Assembly (NCBI GenBank): GCA_022839045.1
Contig: JALHDI010000138.1
Span: forward strand, 3,135 to 9,103
DNA: 5,969 bases
Origin: Sporomusaceae bacterium
GTDB taxonomy: Bacteria > Bacillota_C > Negativicutes > Sporomusales_B > UBA7701
Direction: 5' to 3'
Shown here: in pieces, positions 5,511-5,969 of the stretch
Layout: each line of letters begins with the position of its first letter
Position numbering within the stretch: the stretch's first letter is position 1
Program-made: the position numbers and the translations under genes
Notes under the pieces: model-generated
What the model saw: the letters and a program-made list of their open reading frames with translations, nothing else
Database searches by the model: none
Told to the model about the DNA's origin: nothing

Positions 5511-5969
5511 GAATCGCGATCTTTGAATCGATCATGACCCCCGGCGGCCATGAAGTCGATTTCGACCGCCTGATCGTCGAAGAACTGACCGCGCTGGGGC
5601 ACGAGGTAATCTTCTACGTCCCGCAGGATTTCGTCTTCCGGTTCGACTATAAGATCCCGGTCCGTTACCTGCCGGCCAAAACCTCCTCGTACGAAGGGGT
5701 CAGAGGCTGGCGGAAAGTGTTGAACTCCCTGCAGCGCGAAATTAACCGGCAGCGCTGTTACCGAGGCCTGTTCCAGGCTGCGGCTAAGGGTGAATTCGAC
5801 GCGGCGATCGTGCCGACATCCACATACCGCTACCTGAGGGCTCTCAAGCTTGGCCCCCTCAAGTCGCCCCCCGTACCACTCGTTTTCATCCAGCACGGCC
5901 TCAATCCGGGCGAAGTCGACGCCTACTTCCGCGAAGCCGAAAATCTGGCTGTGAGCGCTAACATCAAGC
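5507..5969 (+). CDS. Probable GT-B glycosyltransferase, N-terminal part (3' partial)
   Basis: An open frame of 154 codons runs off the right edge. ATG 5507 overlaps the GT2 stop by 4 bases (ATGA), and AGAGGA at 5494-5499 sits 7 bases upstream, so the start is well supported. The protein begins MRIAIFESIMTPGGHEVDF and continues with FDRLIVEELTALGHEVIFYVP at residues 19-39. A beta-strand, a Gly-rich loop, a helix and a 'LGHEV' strand is the usual first Rossmann unit of GT-B glycosyltransferases. Further hydrophobic strands appear at FDAAIVPTS (103-111) and VPLVFIQHG (127-135). The donor-binding C-terminal half is missing, so no catalytic residues can be checked. Position directly behind a core glycosyltransferase suggests a role in LPS core or polysaccharide synthesis. 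The gene is surely real; the glycosyltransferase call is from fold pattern and context. Confidence 0.8.
   Translation, partial: MRIAIFESIMTPGGHEVDFDRLIVEELTALGHEVIFYVPQDFVFRFDYKIPVRYLPAKTSSYEGVRGWRKVLNSLQREINRQRCYRGLFQAAAKGEFDAAIVPTSTYRYLRALKLGPLKSPPVPLVFIQHGLNPGEVDAYFREAENLAVSANIK

Noticed and set aside
5477..5896. A 139-codon open frame on the - strand opposite the last gene.
   Set aside because: The + strand frame from 5507 has a good ribosome site, an ATGA overlap and a GT-B-like start, which explains this stretch better.

Overview
The window is a stretch of lipopolysaccharide (LPS) assembly and core-glycosylation genes, all on the + strand and almost without gaps. An LptD-type outer-membrane protein next to ADP-heptose genes means a diderm bacterium. 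Purine-rich Shine-Dalgarno sites (AAGGAG, AAAGGAG), two TTG starts, a consensus-like sigma-A promoter and GC-rich, C-ending codons would suit an LPS-bearing diderm Firmicute (Negativicutes, such as the Sporomusa group). That placement is an inference from style and gene order; the sequence contains no marker gene that settles it.

Layout: (1) 1-1052, the C-terminal part of an LptD-like LPS translocon protein, cut by the left edge. (2) 1073-2083, rfaE1, heptose-7-phosphate kinase. (3) 2067-2555, rfaE2, heptose-1-phosphate adenylyltransferase. (4) 2539-3624, a GT9 heptosyltransferase most like WaaC. (5) 3584-4630, a second, divergent GT9 protein. (6) 4631-4754, a 124-base gap with a good sigma-A promoter. 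(7) 4755-5510, a WaaE/KdtX-like GT2 glycosyltransferase. (8) 5507-5969, the first 154 residues of another probable glycosyltransferase, cut by the right edge.

Working together: RfaE1 and RfaE2 carry out two steps of ADP-heptose synthesis. Their separate genes correspond to the two halves of the fused E. coli HldE. The first GT9 enzyme probably puts heptose on the Kdo-lipid A inner core. The second GT9, the GT2 and the last enzyme probably extend the core. The LptD-like protein inserts finished LPS into the outer leaflet. Genes 2 to 5 overlap by 17, 17 and 41 bases, so they are probably co-transcribed and translationally coupled; the promoter at 4660-4687 appears to start a second unit (genes 7 and 8, which overlap by 4 bases).

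I see no RNA gene, mobile element, CRISPR array or convincing terminator. This is mostly a recognisable pathway rather than a new system. The points most worth a second look are the short LptD barrel, its single pair of distant cysteines, the loss of a conserved lysine in the second GT9, and the internal promoter with an overlapping inverted repeat.
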